Positions 61,988 through 64,000 of a DNA stretch of 64,000 nt are shown here, piece after piece. The stretch covers positions 10,136,698 through 10,200,697 of the forward strand of contig JARUPZ010000019.1 in the NCBI GenBank assembly GCA_031213475.1. Reading direction: 5' to 3'. Source of the stretch: Nereocystis luetkeana. Its lineage: Eukaryota; Sar; Phaeophyceae; Laminariales; Laminariaceae. The notes beneath the pieces were generated by a model that saw nothing but the letters and a program-made list of their open reading frames with translations, did no database searches and was not told the DNA's origin. How positions within the stretch are numbered: position 1 is the stretch's first letter; every line of letters starts with the position of its first letter. A program made the translations under genes and the position numbers.

Positions 61988-63747
61988 CCCGATGGTCTCT
62001 AAAGTTGCAGAGCTAGGGCCTACCCACTGCCAGCAATCGACGTTGTGCTGGCCTCGCATGTTCCTGTAACTCCGACGGATTCTCGTGTCGTGCTCCACTT
62101 CGTTTTCAACCTGAGTGGAACCACCAAAGGAACGCAAGCCAAGGCAAGACGAGGTAAGGTAGCACAGCGTGAAGAAAGACCTCAGTCAACATGACACGAT
62201 CCGTTTGTAGTAAAGTCGGGGGTGCCACCCAAACAACGCACCAGCCTTGGCTATCACTGCTAACAAGACATACATCGCTATCGTATTACTGCAACAAAAG
62301 ACTCACCAGATGCCAGAGCCTGCGCACGTTCCGTTGTGTCTTGGCCGTGGTTCCCTCCCCGTTTGCCCTCCGTCGGTCACCAACAAAGTCTTGGATGTGC
62401 GACGTCTAAAAAGTTGCCAAAAGTTGTCATGCGAGTTTTCCGAGTTTATTATGGTTAGTACGTAAGCATTCGGCAAAGCGAACGTGGTCACCAAAATACA
62501 GGCGGGGGGTACCCGTACATGCATGAGTCCCATCCAATAGCTGGGCATGCCGATACCATATCCGGTTCACTCTTCAGAGAGATTAGAGGGGACGAAATCT
62601 GCAATATTCTGAAAAAAAAAATAACAAAAAGAGGGATAAAACGACCAAACAACACTCCCTGACGAAAAAACACACACACACGAGGAACATCGTTTGCGTT
62701 GCCTCAGTGGCCCTTCAGAGGTACCGATGAACTTGGCTTCCTTCGGTACCAAATCGTTTCAATGACAATTTTTCCCGCCTTGACCAACTCAAGACTTGTC
62801 TGCAATACGACGTATCCATACAGCCCCGTCGGATACAACGCCGTACGTAGCGCAGCACGAACCTGCATCGGCGAAGAGTCCCCCGCAGTATGCTCCAGCA
62901 GAGCCTTGTAAGCCTCGTCGCGCATCGTGCACACCTGACACATGCCGATCCACAGTGTGTCGACCAAGCTTAACGTCGCAAGATTTATGATCCCTCACAC
63001 ACGACATGATACGTTGGCGATCAGCTTCAAATGGGATCACTGACTGACGGCTACAATGTTATCAGTGTAGGTCTCCTAAGGAGCTTGGGGTGCTGCAAAG
63101 CCAAGGAGTGCAGTATCGTGTGCTAGTATGCATCACAGCACCGTCAGAAAAAAACTGGACAGCGCCTCGACACCGCAATAAATGGCACTCTTCCAAACAC
63201 CACGAACCTACCAAAAATCATCGAGGAGTCTTAATATCTTGACACACTCACGCAACAAACGGATCAGATAGATTGTACAGATCATTTCCACAGTTCATTA
63301 TCTAGATATTTCAGGGCAGATGATCTGTGTGATCTTTATGATCTGTATGATCTAGCTAATGTTACCCGGTGGGAGCCGTATTATTTGCATCATCTAGGAC
63401 ATGCTTCCTGGGTTGGATCCGTACTTGACAGATAGATAGATCGTGCACATCATGTCATAACGGCAGGTTAGGATCTAGATGATTTAGATGATCTATGCAA
63501 GCTGTGCACATATTATATTTTTATTCACATTCACATTTTCAACATCGGGCATGCTCGAGGGCAATGACATTGCGGTGCGGCGATCAAAACAAATTCGTTT
63601 GAAACTCTGTTTGTAGTGTAGTGTTGAACCTGGTGCTGTACAAACTGTCTGCTGCAGCCGTACCTTCACGCGCCGGCGGTAGCCCATGAGCCTTCGGATG
63701 TCGTAGGACACTATCGCCAAGCACATAGCGCAAAACGCGACCAACAT
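61988..63747 (-). CDS. MAN1/LEM-family-like inner nuclear membrane protein, C-terminal exons, partial
   Basis: Three exons on the minus strand. The first, 63747-63664, follows the acceptor CTTGTCTTGGCAG and ends AAG|GTACGG. It encodes a hydrophobic stretch MLVAFCAMCLAIVSYDIRR. The second, 62934 to about 62730 (3' edge unresolved), joins in phase 0 with CTMRDEAYKALLEH and MQVRAALRTALYP. The third, 62110-61988, follows TTCCACTCAG, ends GGG|GTGAGT and encodes VENEVEHDTRIRRS then DCWQWVG. A membrane span, a helical stretch and then a VExDxRIR plus WxW signature is the layout of the Man1-Src1p C-terminal domain, which in other eukaryotes lies on the nuclear side after the second span and binds chromatin or DNA. 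The 5' part lies beyond the right edge of the window. The 3' end was not found, and an extra small exon before 62110 is possible. It is an inner nuclear membrane protein by inference. Confidence 0.55.
63260..63500. repeat. Imperfect GATCT-rich repeat in MAN1-like intron
   Basis: The phrases ATGATCT, GTGATCT and GATCTAGATGAT recur every 8-15 bases between 63260 and 63500. The tract lies between the first and second visible exons of the minus-strand gene and is degenerate. Confidence 0.6.
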
Positions 63748-64000
63748 CTGCCAAGACAAGATGGGAGAGAGCAACACATGTTTCCAAATCAGAACTTGGC
63801 TATTAATAGCGACTTGCTGTAGTTCAAAGTACTTCGTATTACAATAGTCTACTATTAATAGAACAGTCTAATGTACAAATCATGGTAGGACGGGATGAGG
63901 TGCGTTGCGGTTGCAAGTAAAGCGTGTACAGACCCAGTCTACTCAGTACTACAGCGGCATGGCCTCTTCCCAAAGGTAAGGCAATGCAGGGCAAGACAAT

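Noticed and set aside
1-64000. Integrated large DNA virus or retroelement remains
   Set aside because: Brown algal genomes often carry such copies, but no capsid, polymerase, reverse transcriptase or integrase-like sequence was recognised here.

Overview
The window is nuclear DNA from an intron-rich, flagellated eukaryote. The best guess is a brown alga (Ectocarpus-like stramenopile); this is inference, not proof. The grounds are small GC-rich exons with canonical GT-AG borders and introns of roughly 200-1000 bases, a cilium-specific gene, a huge secreted glycoprotein with animal-like adhesion domains, and repeat-filled spacers. No bacterial, organellar, CRISPR or recognisable viral sequence was seen.

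Layout. (1) 1-5216: repeat-rich spacer with no supported gene. (2) 5217-19732, minus strand: a complete 21-exon gene for CFAP251 (WDR66), a WD40 plus EF-hand-like protein of the ciliary axoneme, about 1,026 residues. (3) 19733-24539: divergent spacer packed with two tRNA-derived SINEs (one of the two copies, at 20367-20838, carries a MITE inside it), three-base repeats and a GACCCG minisatellite family. (4) 24540-58465, plus strand: 14 exons of a giant extracellular protein whose 5' end was not found. One exon of 22,097 bases holds a homogenised array of 23.7 copies (24 units counted) of an exact 870-base repeat. It follows a fibronectin-III exon and is followed by 13 two-cysteine modules, a SEA-like segment, Calx-beta, LamG-like and laminin IV (B) domains, then a stop. 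(5) 58466-61987: spacer with another copy of a dispersed repeat. (6) 61988-63747, minus strand: three exons of a probable MAN1/LEM-family inner nuclear membrane protein whose 5' part lies beyond the right edge.

The exon chains of CFAP251 and the giant gene keep phase across every junction I propose, apart from a two-base counting uncertainty at CFAP251 exon 17. That phase agreement is the strongest internal support for both models. The genes do not form a pathway. CFAP251 acts in the flagellum, the giant protein should be secreted or at the cell surface, and the MAN1-like protein should sit in the nuclear envelope. The most unusual object is the 870-base coding array: 24 units, no length change in any unit, a few percent or less divergence, sharp homology edges and a higher-order four-unit duplication.
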